This document shows positions 54,061-63,250 of a stretch of DNA of 64,000 nt, in pieces. A program made the translations under genes and the position numbers. The notes under the pieces were generated by a model. The model had not been told where the DNA came from. It was given only the letters and a program-made list of their open reading frames with translations, and searched no databases. The stretch comes from Nitrospiraceae bacterium (GTDB lineage: Bacteria; Nitrospirota; Nitrospiria; Nitrospirales; Nitrospiraceae), in NCBI GenBank assembly GCA_013140715.1, contig JABFSG010000038.1:62001-126000 (forward strand), in the 5' to 3' direction. Each line of letters opens with the position of its first letter. Position 1 is the first letter of the stretch.

Positions 54061-55872
54061 ATGCTTCTCAAACGTTGGTTGGTGGGCGATCCGCTTAAAA
54101 GCGCTCAGGCTGCACAGCAACGGCTGTCCAAGACCCTCGCTCTCGCGGTCTTTTCTTCGAATGCGATTTCTTCCGTCGCCTATGCCACGGAAGAAATCTT
54201 ACTGGTTCTGGTCCTTGCGGGAGCCGCCGCCGTCGCCTGGTCCATCCCCATCAGCCTTGCGATTCTTTTTCTCATCGTCGTCCTGACCATCTCCTACCGC
54301 CAGATCGTCTACGAATACCCAGAGGGTGGTGGAGCCTATGTTGTTGCCCGCACCAATCTGGGGGAACGTCCCGCACTGATCGCTGCAGGAGCGCTGATCA
54401 TCGATTATGTCCTCACTGTGGCCGTCAGCGTGGCGGCGGGCATCGCAGCCTTGACTTCGGCCGTGCCAAGTTTGTTCGTGCATCGCGAAGCCCTGGGGCT
54501 CGCCGCGACTATCTTGATTATCGTCATCAATCTTCGCGGCATGCGGGAGTCAGGAAAATTCTTCGCCGTCCCCGTCTACTTTGCCATTGGTTCCCTCGGG
54601 ATTATGGTGGTGATCGGAAGTATCCATGCCCTGTTCGGACAAAGTGTCTCTGCAACGCCAGACCACCAGACGGCGATCGAAGAACTGACGCTGTTCTTGA
54701 TTCTTCGCTCATTCGCCGCCGGTTGCTCGGCCGTGACCGGGATGGAAGTGATTTCGAACGGTGTCAAAACCTTTCGTCGACCGGAGTCTGAAAATGCGTC
54801 GACCACCATGATTTACATGTCCCTGATTCTGGCCGCCTTGTTTATGGGTATCACCTTCCTGGCCTCGCATCATGGCATACTGCCCAAAACGGATGAGACA
54901 ATCGTATCTCAGCTGGCACATCTGACCTTCGGCACCGGGACTCTGTACTACGCCCTCCAGATTGGGACGATGCTGCTGTTGGTGCTTGCCGCCAACAGCG
55001 CCTTTGCCGGCTTCCCCCATCTCGCATCGATCCTCGCGCGTGACGGCTATATGCCCCGTCAGATGGCGACATTCGGCGACCGCTTAGTGTTCTCGAACGG
55101 GATCATCATTTTGGGGGTCTTCGCCTGTTTCCTCTTGATCCTCTTTCACGGCGACCCACACGCATTGATCCCTCTGTATGCAGTCGGCGTGTTCATCTCC
55201 TTCACCTTGTCCCAAGCCGGCATGGTCCGACGATGGCTGACCAAAAAGGGGCCTCACTGGCAGACGAAACTGGTCGTGAATGGCCTAGGCGCAATCACAA
55301 CCGGCATCGCCACCATTATCCTGGCCAGCACCAAGTTTACACAGGGCGCCTGGATCGTCTTTCTTCTCATCATCCTCTTGGTGTGGCTGTTCCTTTCGAT
55401 CCGCTCTCACTACAAAGCCGTCTCAGAACAGATCGCACTCACGCGCGATCACCGTCCTCCACCACCACGACGCAATATCGTCATCATCCCTATCAATGGG
55501 GTCAATCAATCGGTCATACGAGCCGTCGACTATGCACGGAGTCGAACGGGCGAGATTCAGGCTGTGATGGTGGATGTGGATGCCGAAGCCACGGCGCGCA
55601 ACCAAATTCAATGGGCCCAGTGGGGCTGCGGTGTCCGGCTGACTGTATTACCCTGCCCCTACCGCTCCGTCTTAAGCTCCTTTCTCGACTACGTCGAAGG
55701 TCTCTTGGAAAAGGAACCGGACACCTGGGTCACGGTCGTGATCCCGGAAATTCTCCCGGCTCACTGGTGGCACGGAGTCCTGCACAATCAGCGGGCTCTC
55801 CTCCTCAAAGCCTCGCTCCTGTTCAAGGAACGCGTTATCCTGATCGATGTGCCATTCCATCTCAAGAGATGA
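54061..55872 (+). CDS. APC-superfamily permease with C-terminal cytoplasmic domain
   Basis: ATG at 54061 (MLLKRWLVGDPLKS) is preferred; the track adds 12 residues. Around 12 helices: the first contains SSNAISSVAYATEEIL, the APC motif, followed by VYEYPEGGGAYVVAR and AAGIAALTSAVPSL. After residue 480 a soluble domain (NIVIIPINGVNQSVIRAVDYAR) resembles universal-stress-type folds seen on some APC/KUP permeases. Substrate (amino acid or potassium) cannot be told. 603 residues. The following gene overlaps its stop. Confidence 0.85.
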   Translation: MLLKRWLVGDPLKSAQAAQQRLSKTLALAVFSSNAISSVAYATEEILLVLVLAGAAAVAWSIPISLAILFLIVVLTISYRQIVYEYPEGGGAYVVARTNLGERPALIAAGALIIDYVLTVAVSVAAGIAALTSAVPSLFVHREALGLAATILIIVINLRGMRESGKFFAVPVYFAIGSLGIMVVIGSIHALFGQSVSATPDHQTAIEELTLFLILRSFAAGCSAVTGMEVISNGVKTFRRPESENASTTMIYMSLILAALFMGITFLASHHGILPKTDETIVSQLAHLTFGTGTLYYALQIGTMLLLVLAANSAFAGFPHLASILARDGYMPRQMATFGDRLVFSNGIIILGVFACFLLILFHGDPHALIPLYAVGVFISFTLSQAGMVRRWLTKKGPHWQTKLVVNGLGAITTGIATIILASTKFTQGAWIVFLLIILLVWLFLSIRSHYKAVSEQIALTRDHRPPPPRRNIVIIPINGVNQSVIRAVDYARSRTGEIQAVMVDVDAEATARNQIQWAQWGCGVRLTVLPCPYRSVLSSFLDYVEGLLEKEPDTWVTVVIPEILPAHWWHGVLHNQRALLLKASLLFKERVILIDVPFHLKR

Positions 55873-56933
55873 CCATGAGACGTGAAACGTATAGCGTGAA
55901 GCGTGAAGCGCTGGGTCGGAACTGTTGTCTATTCGTTTTCGCCATATGCCTTGCCGCAACCTCTCCGGTCCATGCGTTCAAAATTACCGAACCGGCGGTG
56001 GGAACCAAGCTGACAGCCGGACAATCCGTCACAGCCCACGTGGACCTCGGCAAAGATTCCGGCATTGTGCTGGTTCGCTATTATTGGTATGGCGAGCAGG
56101 ACGATACCCTGGTCGAGCAGGATGACACTACCGCCATGGGATCGATTGTCGCGCCTGTGGCGTTAATCGGATTATCAAGCCATCATCCACCCTTCGGCGG
56201 TCCGTTGCTGGTTCCGAAAGACGGTGTCGGGCCGATGCGGTTGCTGGCAGTGGCTGAAATCTCACGGGGACGATTGGGAACGAGATCGGTCTTCGATGAA
56301 ATTCTGGTGAGGGTTGAACCGGCTGCTTCCCTCACTGCGATCGATTTCGAAACGGATAAACCCTTGCACCTCGGACGAGCGGGGCAATCCTCTGCATTCG
56401 GTCACGTCGATTCAATGGGGAAGATCTTCGAGCTGCCGGTCGTCGGTGAGTTCGCCGATGGCGTGACCCGCCGGATCAGCGCCCCGGCAACCGGTACGAA
56501 TTACCACTCCTCAAGCGAAAAAGTCATCAAGGTTCTCGCCGATGGCTTGCTTCAAATTGTCGGCAATGGAAAAACAACCGTAACCGTTACCAACCGCGGC
56601 AAGCAGGCTGCGATCGAGGTCACAGTCCAGGTGAATGAGGAACCGAACGAGCCGCCGGTTGCGGATGCGGGACCGAATAAAAGTGTGAAAGCGGGATCGA
56701 AGGTGAAACTGAACGGTTTGAAGAGTCGCGACCCGGAAGGCGAAGCCCTCTACTATGCATGGAGCCAGGTGCGAGGCAGCAAGATCGCGCTGCTGGACCC
56801 GGATAATGCGGAGCCCTCGTTCCTCGCGCCGACCGTGTCGGAGAAACGGACCTATCGGTTCAAGTTGAGGGTGACGGATAAAAAGGGGGCGGACTCGGTG
56901 CCAGCGTTTGTGGATGTCACAGTTGAGCCGTGA
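55869..56933 (+). CDS. Secreted Ig-like/PKD-domain protein
   Basis: Start ATG at 55869, overlapping the permease stop, or ATG 55875; the upstream track extension runs in another frame of the permease. Its first codons (RRETYSVKREALG) are made of the cgtgaaacg repeat. Signal helix CCLFVFAICLAATSPVHA. The body has a beta-sandwich, a Big-2-like stretch (ADGLLQIVGNGKTTVTVTN) and a PKD/K319L-type domain beginning EPPVADAGPNKSVKAGSKV and ending ADSVPAFVDVTVEP. About 354 residues. No enzyme motif; an extracellular adhesive or structural role is possible. Confidence 0.8.
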   Translation: MTMRRETYSVKREALGRNCCLFVFAICLAATSPVHAFKITEPAVGTKLTAGQSVTAHVDLGKDSGIVLVRYYWYGEQDDTLVEQDDTTAMGSIVAPVALIGLSSHHPPFGGPLLVPKDGVGPMRLLAVAEISRGRLGTRSVFDEILVRVEPAASLTAIDFETDKPLHLGRAGQSSAFGHVDSMGKIFELPVVGEFADGVTRRISAPATGTNYHSSSEKVIKVLADGLLQIVGNGKTTVTVTNRGKQAAIEVTVQVNEEPNEPPVADAGPNKSVKAGSKVKLNGLKSRDPEGEALYYAWSQVRGSKIALLDPDNAEPSFLAPTVSEKRTYRFKLRVTDKKGADSVPAFVDVTVEP

Positions 56934-57268
56934 GAATCGGGCGCGACTGGGGCGCTTTCCGTACTCGCGCCGCCCACGCGCAAGAAAGTGGATTGGAACG
57001 ACGCCCGCGTCAGTTTTTTGCTCCCGGAGCGCGCACGATCAGAATGTGCTCGCTCGACGGCCGCAGTCAGACTGACACGGGCATCATTCCAAGTGGTCAC
57101 ATGCGCATTCGGAGAATGCGCGTAGTTGGAGTCATCCCGCCGCTCCTGTCAATGAACGATTTTCTGACTCGCCTCGAAAGAATCCACGCATCGGCACACT
57201 TGTAGTATGGACAGCATAAGATTTATGCTCTGCCCTTAATCAAAATCCCCTCTGCGATCGCAGATTCG
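56934..57268. repeat. Non-coding region with a third-locus copy of the dispersed repeat
   Basis: At 57019-57070 ttttttgctcccggagcgcgcacgatcagaatgtgctcgctcgacggccgcagt matches the repeat at 5115-5168 (tttttgctcgcggaacgcgcacgctaagaaggtgctcgttcgacgcgcgcagt). Orientation is the same as the left flank of the island. No gene is seen; the rest should contain the promoter of the gene at 57269. Confidence 0.75.
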
Positions 57269-58747
57269 ATGAACATGACATTGAAACGACCTTTTCTACT
57301 GGTCTTGGCCTCTCTCCTCATTCTTGGCAGCCCCCTACTTGCTCTCGCTGAAACCAAAGTCCTGACTGCTGAAGCCACATATATAATGGGCGACGGCGAA
57401 ACGCCATCCTCCGCCGAAGCAATGGTGCTTCAGAAAGCCAAGCAAATCGCGCTTGAGCAAGCCGGCACCTATGTCGAGAGCTATACGAAAATTCAGAATC
57501 TCGACTTGACTGTCGAGGAAATTCAAACTATCGCGGGCGGAGTGTTACAGGTAGACGTGCTTGAGAAGAAAAGGTCACTAGTCGGTGATGGGCTACAGCT
57601 CTACATCAAGATTAGGGCCGCTGTGAGCACTGATAAGATGCAGGAGTTAGCTCAACGCATTAGGGGAAAGAACGCCGCTGACGAATACAAGAGGCTTCAA
57701 GAAGAATACGTTCGTCTCAGTAAGGAAATCGAAACCTGGAAACAGCTGATCATCAAAACTTCACAAGGCGCAGAACGCAATACCGCACTAGACCAAATCA
57801 GGGAGCGAGAAAAAGCCTTCTCTTCACTGCAAAGTCGGGAGTTGGCCTTTTACCAACAGCTTTTCTCAGGTGAGGGAATCCTAGCAGAGGCAACCAGCCA
57901 GCTATCGAAAAAGCAGGCTCACAAAGAGATATTAGAAGGTCTCGTGCAATGGATCACAACGAAAGGTTACCGCATTACGCACCAAAAGCCGAGTGTGCGT
58001 ACTTCGATTAAGAAACCTGGATATGCCACGGTAACTATCCCTGTCTCAATTGGGCTAACCACTGAGGCAAGGCAGCGCATTGTGGAGGTAGCAGAACAGC
58101 TTGGCGGGAGCATGCAAACGCTACGGCATCCAACACCAGAAACAATGTGCGGCAAGGATACATTTCAGAAATCCTCCCTTATAGCTTTCCCCGTTATCCT
58201 TTCACAGGACGCCGAACTCCAGGAGCTGTTATTGGAACTGGTCAACAACCAGGTCCTTGAAATCAGTGCTCGAAAGGCTGATGATACGATCATATTTGAA
58301 AACTCACAGAAGCTGATGTCTCAACGCGTGAGCGACCGAGACTGTTCAGCGAACCCTGGCCGAGACATAGCTCCTCTCCGAAGGTATTACTTACAAACAG
58401 CGCCTACCAGCAGCAAGCCACTGGTAGCCCCATTCTTTTCTTATGCCCTTCCCACGCTCGAGGAACTGTATCCTGGCTTTGAAGACATCATATCCAAGGG
58501 ACGCACCAAGAATGAGTCAGATTCTGACATCCTTAAATACATTAACTTCGAGATCGAACACATCAGACAAGCAAGCCCTGAATTATCCGCCGAGCAACTA
58601 GCTGAGTTTTCTGCTGGTTGCCGCATTTTTTCTGATGCCTATAAAGCTGCCCGCGATGAAGAACGGCGTCTAGAGCGCGCTCAAATAGGGGCAATGATAG
58701 GAATGATGGGAGCGCTGATGAACCGTGATTCTATGGCCAGCGAGTGA
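57269..58747 (+). CDS. Secreted protein with LPP20/FlgT-like N-terminal domain and coiled coil
   Basis: Signal peptide (1-27, ending LALA). Residues 30-120 (LTAEATYIMGDGETPSSAEAMVLQKAKQ, then GDGLQLYIKIRAAVS) resemble the N-terminal fold of LPP20 and FlgT-type proteins, in which an A/E-rich helix follows a strand with GxGxS-like turns. A coiled coil (RLQEEYVRLSKEIETWK) spans about 130-210. The C-terminus (300-480) is unfamiliar and ends with a Met-rich tail. 492 residues. No partners nearby. Function unknown. Confidence 0.65.
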   Translation: MNMTLKRPFLLVLASLLILGSPLLALAETKVLTAEATYIMGDGETPSSAEAMVLQKAKQIALEQAGTYVESYTKIQNLDLTVEEIQTIAGGVLQVDVLEKKRSLVGDGLQLYIKIRAAVSTDKMQELAQRIRGKNAADEYKRLQEEYVRLSKEIETWKQLIIKTSQGAERNTALDQIREREKAFSSLQSRELAFYQQLFSGEGILAEATSQLSKKQAHKEILEGLVQWITTKGYRITHQKPSVRTSIKKPGYATVTIPVSIGLTTEARQRIVEVAEQLGGSMQTLRHPTPETMCGKDTFQKSSLIAFPVILSQDAELQELLLELVNNQVLEISARKADDTIIFENSQKLMSQRVSDRDCSANPGRDIAPLRRYYLQTAPTSSKPLVAPFFSYALPTLEELYPGFEDIISKGRTKNESDSDILKYINFEIEHIRQASPELSAEQLAEFSAGCRIFSDAYKAARDEERRLERAQIGAMIGMMGALMNRDSMASE

Positions 58748-59066
58748 GCTAGACAACATGCCGAGGATGCCGCTCGCAAAGACGACGAACCGCTCAAATC
58801 CTTGAAGACGACCAGGGGAAGGGAGCTAAAGTTGATTTCAAAGCAGCCCCTAAAAAAGCCTTGTCGGACGTCAGCTGGATCGAACCAGGTACCTTCTCAA
58901 GTTTTTCTAATCGATCAACCAGTGGGCTCGACCTTTGTTATCGATCTATCACTTGAATCTATAGCATCCATCAGTAATGTCCAGGCGCGAGTTGCCCTCA
59001 AGTCAACCTCTAAGTAACTAAGCAACGCGAGATTGGAAGCTCAGATAGCCGGAGAGGAGATTAGAC
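58748..59066. other. Intergenic region without recognised gene
   Basis: A 71-residue frame (58802-59017) lacks a ribosome site and shows no recognised motif. A weak hydrophobic/polar alternation in FVIDLSLESIASIS is not convincing. Nothing else seen. Confidence 0.45.
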
Positions 59067-59603
59067 ATGAACATCCTAGAGCAGAAACTGCGTGAAGCAT
59101 GGATCGAGTTTCAAAAATACTCTCAGAAGGAAATGGGATATACAAACCGACAGAATCTCAACGAATGTCTGAATGGAGCAGGTGCCTTTGTGGATTTTAT
59201 TTGTGGGCGAACGCCTAAAGCTGGGACATCTTACGCCACCCACTTACCAGGGAAGTGCCTGCAGACTAAGATTCTTCACCTTTTATCTTGGATGAGACCA
59301 GAAACAGTGGCAACAACCGTTTCCGCTGTGGTGACGGATTGCCAAGAGGAGGGTATCGTGTCCAGAACAACGACGCTCCAAATTCAGGGCAAAGGATACA
59401 AGATCAGCGACAATGACATACGGCGTGTGGCACGGGCGCACACTCCAGAATCTCTTGTGGGCTACTACATTGAGGTCGAGGGAAAGCAGTACCCACCAAA
59501 GCAGCTCATCAGGTTGGCCACGGGTACTCGTGACGTTTTTAACTCAACGAACGCAAGGAGCGCCTTGACACGTCTTGGCTTCATTGTCCAACCTTCCCAC
59601 TGA
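59067..59603 (+). CDS. Protein resembling the ScoMcrA N-terminal head domain, standing alone
   Basis: 178 residues. The C-terminal half, YYIEVEGKQYPPKQLIRLATG followed by FNSTNARSALTRLGFIV, matches the pattern of the head domain found at the N-terminus of ScoMcrA, a modification-dependent (methylation / phosphorothioate) restriction nuclease. Usually that domain leads an SBD or HNH nuclease; here nothing follows. The N-terminal half (MGYTNRQNLNECLNGAGAFV) is unknown. ggagaggag precedes ATG. It may be a remnant or single-domain protein. Defence role is inference. Confidence 0.6.
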   Translation: MNILEQKLREAWIEFQKYSQKEMGYTNRQNLNECLNGAGAFVDFICGRTPKAGTSYATHLPGKCLQTKILHLLSWMRPETVATTVSAVVTDCQEEGIVSRTTTLQIQGKGYKISDNDIRRVARAHTPESLVGYYIEVEGKQYPPKQLIRLATGTRDVFNSTNARSALTRLGFIVQPSH

Positions 59604-59890
59604 CAGACAGGCCTACATGGACCTTGTGTTCCGACATATTGCCTTTGATTGGAGAAATAGCTGAGTGAGGGTCGGGTCTTGCGATGGTACATGACTATTG
59701 ATTCGCGCTCCGAACCGCTTCTTTCTTTAAGGGGCGGCCTGTGTCTCTGCCTAACGATCGCGAATGCACGTTGAAGGTGGCAGAGGACGAGACCGGTCTC
59801 AGATGTGCTTGCCTTCTTTACCCTTGCCGGATCTTTCCAATATACTGAGACCAACCTTTGGCATCCTAATCCCCAAAGGAGCTGCAGACC

Positions 59891-60088
59891 ATGATTAATG
59901 TACCGGTTTCCATCTCAGATGAAGAAATGCGGTGGCTGGAAGCGCTAGGTAGGCGGGAGGGGTTGACCGTCGAACAGATGGTTCGCCTCGGCATCAACGA
60001 CTTCATTGGCCAGCCTGATGACGCGTTCCACGCCGCTGCCAAGCGGGTGATGGAGAAGAACGCCGATCTCTATCGCCGCCTCTCGTAA
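59891..60088 (+). CDS. Orphan antitoxin-like protein
   Basis: 65 residues starting after aaaggagctgcagacc. The first part (VPVSISDEEMRWLEALGRREGLTVEQMVRLGI) looks like a ribbon-helix-helix or HTH N-terminus; the last part AAKRVMEKNADLYRRLS is typical of short antitoxins paired with Doc or RelE-type toxins. No toxin follows: the next gene is on the other strand 100 bases away. It may be an orphan left by decay. Confidence 0.7.
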   Translation: MINVPVSISDEEMRWLEALGRREGLTVEQMVRLGINDFIGQPDDAFHAAAKRVMEKNADLYRRLS

Positions 60089-60190
60089 ATCTCTCCCATT
60101 ACAAAATCGAACGTTGCCCAGTCATACTGGCCCGTAGGCCTGGCAGGCTTGTTGACGTCCTTTTACGTGACGGCTGAGAAATTGGCGCTA

Positions 60191-60631
60191 CTAACGGATT
60201 TCGCTGAGGGGGTGCACGACCCATTTGCCGAATCGGCGAAAGTCTTCGTCGAACGCAAACGCGGTTCCGATACCGAGCCGCTTCATGATCGCGAAGCTGG
60301 TGCAATCCGTAAAACTGAATCGTTTGTCCGGATACTGACGGAAGATGGCCCACGCCCTTTCTTCGTCAGCGGGAGTAATCCGAACGATTGGCGTCGTAGT
60401 CTCGCCCAACAAACGGAGCCCGAATTGTAAGGCAGGCTCGTACCCGAGTCGCATGCGAAGGAGAGTGGTCGTTTCGTGAACGACCACATTGCTGGTAACG
60501 AGAAGCTGTTCCGTGGACTGCACGTACTGGAGGGCCTGATAATGCAAGCGATCAGTCTGATCCGCAAGAGCAAAAAACGCCGAGGTATCAACGAAGACTG
60601 ACGTACGGAGAGAATGAACAGGCAGGCTCAA
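60191..60631 (-). CDS. PIN-domain toxin (VapC-like)
   Basis: 146 residues starting TTG at 60631. The PIN acidic residues are seen in VFVDTSAFFALAD (Asp), NVVVHETTTLLR (Glu), FSFTDCTSFAIMK (Asp) and AFDEDFRRFG (Asp). This is the full set for VapC ribonucleases. It overlaps the preceding small gene by four bases, so translation is coupled. Target RNA unknown. Confidence 0.88.
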   Translation of the reverse strand: MSLPVHSLRTSVFVDTSAFFALADQTDRLHYQALQYVQSTEQLLVTSNVVVHETTTLLRMRLGYEPALQFGLRLLGETTTPIVRITPADEERAWAIFRQYPDKRFSFTDCTSFAIMKRLGIGTAFAFDEDFRRFGKWVVHPLSEIR

Positions 60632-60810
60632 GGTTTCTCGTGCAAATAAGTGTCATGCTCAACGCTGATATCAGTAAACCCACTGGCCCCGATACCGGCG
60701 AGGGATAAAAGGGCTTTCTTCTGACGAGCCACCCGCTTTTGCAAACTCACCCGCTGGACGGCCAAAATTCGTTTGACAGGCGGTTTTTGCTGTTTGCTAC
60801 GAAGTGCCAC
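60628..60810 (-). CDS. Small basic protein upstream of the VapC-like toxin
   Basis: The track begins at TTG 60822; GTG at 60810 follows gaggg by five bases and is preferred, giving about 60 residues, MALRSKQQKPPVKRILAVQRVSLQKR. The protein is rich in Lys/Arg. The final part SVEHDTYLHEKP resembles the C-terminal tail of VapB antitoxins that wraps the toxin. No DNA-binding fold is visible. An antitoxin role is inferred from position. Confidence 0.6.
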   Translation of the reverse strand: MALRSKQQKPPVKRILAVQRVSLQKRVARQKKALLSLAGIGASGFTDISVEHDTYLHEKP

Positions 60811-61009
60811 AGTTGCCCTCAATATCGCTCGATAGCAGCTTGCTCAGACGCTGGACCATGCGGGCTGCACGGCCTCGAGCTGTCTGGCGCCGTTCAGACT
60901 CGATGAACAGCACGTTACCCTCTCTTTGGACGGACACAGGTCCGATCAACCCTTTCAACAGGGAAGATGGAATCAGTAACCCTTCTTTGGTCTGCCGCAG
61001 TTTACTCAT
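60797..61009 (-). CDS. Small AbrB-like protein in the VapC cluster
   Basis: ATG at 61009 (MSKLRQTKEGLLIPSSLL) is preferred over TTG 61015; 70 residues. The opening KEGLLIPSSLLKGLIGPVSVQREGNVLFIE has the strand-turn pattern of AbrB/MazE-like antitoxin DNA-binding domains. A basic helix follows (ARGRAARMVQRLSKLL). It overlaps the gene before and after it. It may be the true antitoxin of the PIN toxin. Confidence 0.6.
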   Translation of the reverse strand: MSKLRQTKEGLLIPSSLLKGLIGPVSVQREGNVLFIESERRQTARGRAARMVQRLSKLLSSDIEGNCGTS

Positions 61010-61208
61010 TGGCAAGCGCTTTCAAGGCAGGGCGATATCGCTCGATGAAGGCTTCAACTTGCGCCGCAAAGGTCTGTTTCACTTTTTGCCGCATGACTGG
61101 AGCTTCAGAAGAAGAGCCCTTCTTCTGTTTACAATCTGTCAATTTATTCGCTTTCAGAACGTTGCCCTTCATGGTCGTTATGATAACGCAGTCATTATGT
61201 GAAAACAA
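61002..61208 (-). CDS. 68-residue basic protein, first in the VapC cluster
   Basis: MFSHNDCVIITTMKGNVLKANKLTD then a charged helix (QTFAAQVEAFIERYRPALKAL). No recognised family. It overlaps the following ATG by eight bases, so it could be co-translated, but alternative starts (M13) and the lack of a clear ribosome site leave doubt. A four-gene toxin-antitoxin-like unit would be unusual. Confidence 0.45.
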   Translation of the reverse strand: MFSHNDCVIITTMKGNVLKANKLTDCKQKKGSSSEAPVMRQKVKQTFAAQVEAFIERYRPALKALANE

Positions 61209-61472
61209 TGAACGGCAAAGACTAGGCGCTGCAGAATCGACTGTCCCACTATCGATTCCCTGAGCGAGCCGTGAGATCAGCCTCCGCTACCTGTTTGCGA
61301 TTGCAGTCACCTGCGCAAGATCGACTCATTTTTTGACGGACCCCTCTCTACTAAGTCGCTGTTTTTCCAAGCCCACATCGTAAACACCTCGGCATAGCCT
61401 TTGCGTGACACGTCTCTGTCACAAGAACCTTCACAGGCTTTTGCATCTGCAGCTTCAGCAAGGAGAAACGTT

Positions 61473-61829
61473 ATGACATCCCTCATCGCCAGACTCATCT
61501 TCTGCATGAGCCTCGTCCTCCCACTTGTTTCGTGCAGCAGCGGCGGCTCGAATGAGCCGGCTGGTTCGGCCCCGGCTGCGACAGCCACGGCTTCGGCTTC
61601 GTTCCAATGGGACCCCAATACAGAAACGGATCTGGCCGGGTACAAGATTTACCAAGGCACTGCCTCCGGTCAATATGGTCTGCCGATCGCAACGCTGGCC
61701 GCAAACAACACCAGCTATGAAGCGACCGGACTAGAGAAGGGTAGCACGTACTTTTTCGTTGTGACAGCCTTCGATGCGTCCGGGAACGAAGGCCCCCTCT
61801 CAGCTGAATTGTCCATACCGATTCCCTAA
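61473..61829 (+). CDS. Fibronectin type III lipoprotein
   Basis: ATG at 61473 with aaggaga upstream; the track adds 24 residues. Signal helix LIARLIFCMSLVLPLVSC ends in a lipobox (LVSC), so the Cys is likely acylated. A linker rich in Ala/Pro precedes an FN3 domain (SFQWDPNTETDLAGYKIYQGT, YFFVVTAFDASGNEGPLS). 118 residues. It is directly followed by the beta-helix gene, so both may be surface proteins expressed together. Confidence 0.87.
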   Translation: MTSLIARLIFCMSLVLPLVSCSSGGSNEPAGSAPAATATASASFQWDPNTETDLAGYKIYQGTASGQYGLPIATLAANNTSYEATGLEKGSTYFFVVTAFDASGNEGPLSAELSIPIP

Positions 61830-61849
61830 GCCAAACCGACAGAGCCATC

Positions 61850-63204
61850 ATGCGCCGGCTATTCTCCGGAATCGCAGTCGTCACCGCATCTATTATGGTC
61901 GTGGCGCTGCTAAGCGGCGTCCCGGAATCGGCGATGGGCGCTCCACTCCGCACCTTCTACGTCGCCACGACCGGCGACGATACAGCCAACGGTTCATCGG
62001 CAACGCCATGGAAAACCCTGCAACGTGCCACGCGCGATGTGCTGCCAGGCGATCTCATCCTTGTCCGGCCAGGCCGCTATGTTGGCTTCGTACTTGGCTG
62101 GGATGGTCCACAAAACGGCACCGCTGCCAACCCCATCACGTTCCAAGGGGAACCGGGCACAATCATCGACACGCGTAACCTCCGCACTGCCGACGGCATA
62201 AACCTCGAAGGCGCCAGCTATATCGTGATTGACGGCTTCACCATCTCAAATGATGGGACGATCACGCGCGCCGGCATCAGGTCCGTCACCAATCAGCACG
62301 TGGTGATCCGCAATAATCGGATCGATCAGGCAGGGCGGTGGGGCATACTCACCGGGTTCAGCGACGACGTCACGATCGAAAACAACATCACCAGCCGCTC
62401 ACAAATCGAACATGGCATCTATGTGTCCAATTCCTGCGTGAATGCGATCGTGCGCAACAATCAAGTCTGGGGCAATGCCGGCAACGGCATCCACATGAAC
62501 GGCGACCTAAGCCAGGGAGGCAACGGATTGATTCTGAACGCGTTGGTGGAGAAGAACCTAATTTACGACAACGGGCGCCTGGGTGGATCGGGCATCAACG
62601 GCGACGGAGTCCAAAATTCAAAGATCCTGAACAATGTGTTGTACAACAACCATGCGAGCGGTATTCACTCTATCGGATCGACGGGGCCGACGGAGCTAAA
62701 AACAATCTTGTGGCTCATAATACGATCGTCATGGCGGCCGACGGGCGATGGGCCTTGAACATTCAAAACGGGAGTACCGGCAATACAGTCGTCGACAACG
62801 TCCTCTACAACAACCATGCGTCCAGAGGCAGCATCGATATCTCCGCCGACAGCCGGACAAATTTCACCAGCAACTTCAATCTGGTCATGGAGCGGTTTAC
62901 GACGGATGGTGGAACGGTATTGAATTTGGCCCAGTGGAAGCAGAGCACCGGACAGGATCAGAACTCCGTTGTGGCCCTTCCTTCTGCGCTGTTTGTGAGC
63001 GCACCGAGTAACGACTACCACCTGACAGCCACCTCACCGGCACGCGATGCCGGCGTAATCCGGGCCGACGTGCCAACCGATCGCGAAGGCATCGCCAGGC
63101 CTGCCGGACCGACCTCCGACATCGGCGCTTACGAATTCCGCAGTACGACCGATAGCACCCCGCCCCTTGCTCCACAAGGATTTAGGCTTCTACGGATTCA
63201 ATAG
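61850..63204 (+). pseudogene. Right-handed beta-helix secreted protein, frameshifted
   Basis: Frame 1 (61850-62758) has a signal peptide, FYVATTGDDTANGSSATPWKTLQRA (DUF1565-like start) and parallel beta-helix repeats (VIRNNRIDQAG, NNITSRSQIEHGIYVSN). The repeats break off after HASGIHSIGS, at about 62674. Frame 3 resumes the pattern at RIDGADGAKNNLVAHNTIV and continues to 63204, ending PTSDIGAYEFRS. One base appears to be missing near ctctatcggatc. Sequencing error or a true inactivating mutation cannot be separated here. Joined length about 450 residues. Confidence 0.8.
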
Positions 63205-63250
63205 GTGGAGTCGCCTCTGGACCAGATCCCGTCGAACCCCCACTACAGAA

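Noticed and set aside
53777-54286. 169-residue plus-strand frame before the permease
   Set aside because: Runs into the permease in a different frame and has no ribosome site or motif.
55233-55868. N-terminal extension of the PKD-domain protein
   Set aside because: It lies inside the permease in another frame; the signal peptide begins only after 55869.
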